Program-made: the position numbers and the translations under genes | Notes under the pieces: model-generated | The model's database searches: none | Told to the model about the DNA's origin: nothing | Seen by the model: the letters and a program-made list of their open reading frames with translations, nothing else | Assembly (NCBI GenBank): GCA_025642065.1 | Contig: JAODUP010001131.1 | Span: forward strand, 38,650-102,649 | DNA: 64,000 bases | Direction of reading: 5' to 3' | From: Paralvinella palmiformis | Taxonomy: Eukaryota > Annelida > Polychaeta > Terebellida > Alvinellidae | In this document: piece by piece, positions 63,904 through 64,000 of the stretch | Position numbering within the stretch: position 1 is the stretch's first letter | Layout: the number at the start of each line of letters is the position of its first letter

Positions 63904-64000
63904 GCACATTGCCCGTGCCAGACATCTTATCTATTTCCATCCAGATTCCTTATTACACCAATGTAAGAAAGTTATGTCGTTATTAAAACATGTTGAGTTT

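Overview
The window is AT-rich eukaryotic nuclear DNA. It has short exons with GT/AG borders, poly(A) signals, tRNA-derived SINEs, non-LTR retrotransposon fragments, DNA-transposon remnants and very long AC, AT, ATT and tetranucleotide microsatellites. The proteins (secreted PAN-plus-C-type-lectin genes, a TRIM-like gene, Star-like FkbM-family proteins) and the microsatellite-associated repeats suggest a lophotrochozoan invertebrate. A mollusc, possibly a gastropod, is my best guess, but the sequence alone cannot prove it. No prokaryotic features, CRISPR arrays, rRNA genes or free-standing tRNA genes were seen.

Region 1 (1-37.3 kb) is a lectin cluster built by repeated segmental duplication. 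The ancestral gene had three coding exons: signal peptide plus PAN/apple domain, first half of a C-type lectin domain (CTLD), and second half of the CTLD. All joins are phase 1. One complete copy lies on the plus strand (33.1-37.2 kb). One copy runs off the left edge on the minus strand (PAN 1.9-2.3 kb, CTLD-a 0.6-0.8 kb). Two further minus-strand copies are broken (13.7-16.5 kb and 24.2-28.5 kb). Orphan CTLD-b relics lie at 9.7-9.9 and 29.9-30.1 kb. Heavily decayed plus-strand PAN and CTLD-a relics lie at 4.5-5.7 and 17.3-18.2 kb, facing away from the minus-strand copies. The duplicated unit therefore looks like a divergent gene pair. A local inversion junction can be placed near 30.8 kb. I assigned the weak relics by eye, so they need alignment.

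Region 2 (37.3-47.5 kb) holds mobile-element debris and one decayed gene. These are an internally deleted non-LTR element (38.4-39.2 kb), a MULE transposase fragment (40.2-40.4 kb), a frameshifted RING/B-box/coiled-coil/beta-propeller (TRIM-like) pseudogene with several phase-1 exons (41.7-44.2 kb), a 621-bp pogo/Tigger-like MITE with perfect TA target duplication (46.1-46.7 kb), and a possible secreted-protein pseudogene (47.1-47.4 kb).

Region 3 (47.5-52.8 kb) carries the two clearest intact genes: two same-strand, single-exon, type II membrane proteins with a Star-like FkbM (Methyltransf_21) domain. The first is strikingly GC-rich for this locus.

Region 4 (52.8-64 kb) is repeat-rich: three tRNA-derived SINEs of one family, a second SINE family, a LINE 3-prime end, ACCC-rich blocks between compound microsatellites, and a third copy of a mobile repeat that is nearly identical at 21.1 and 63.5 kb. 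I recognise no intact gene there.
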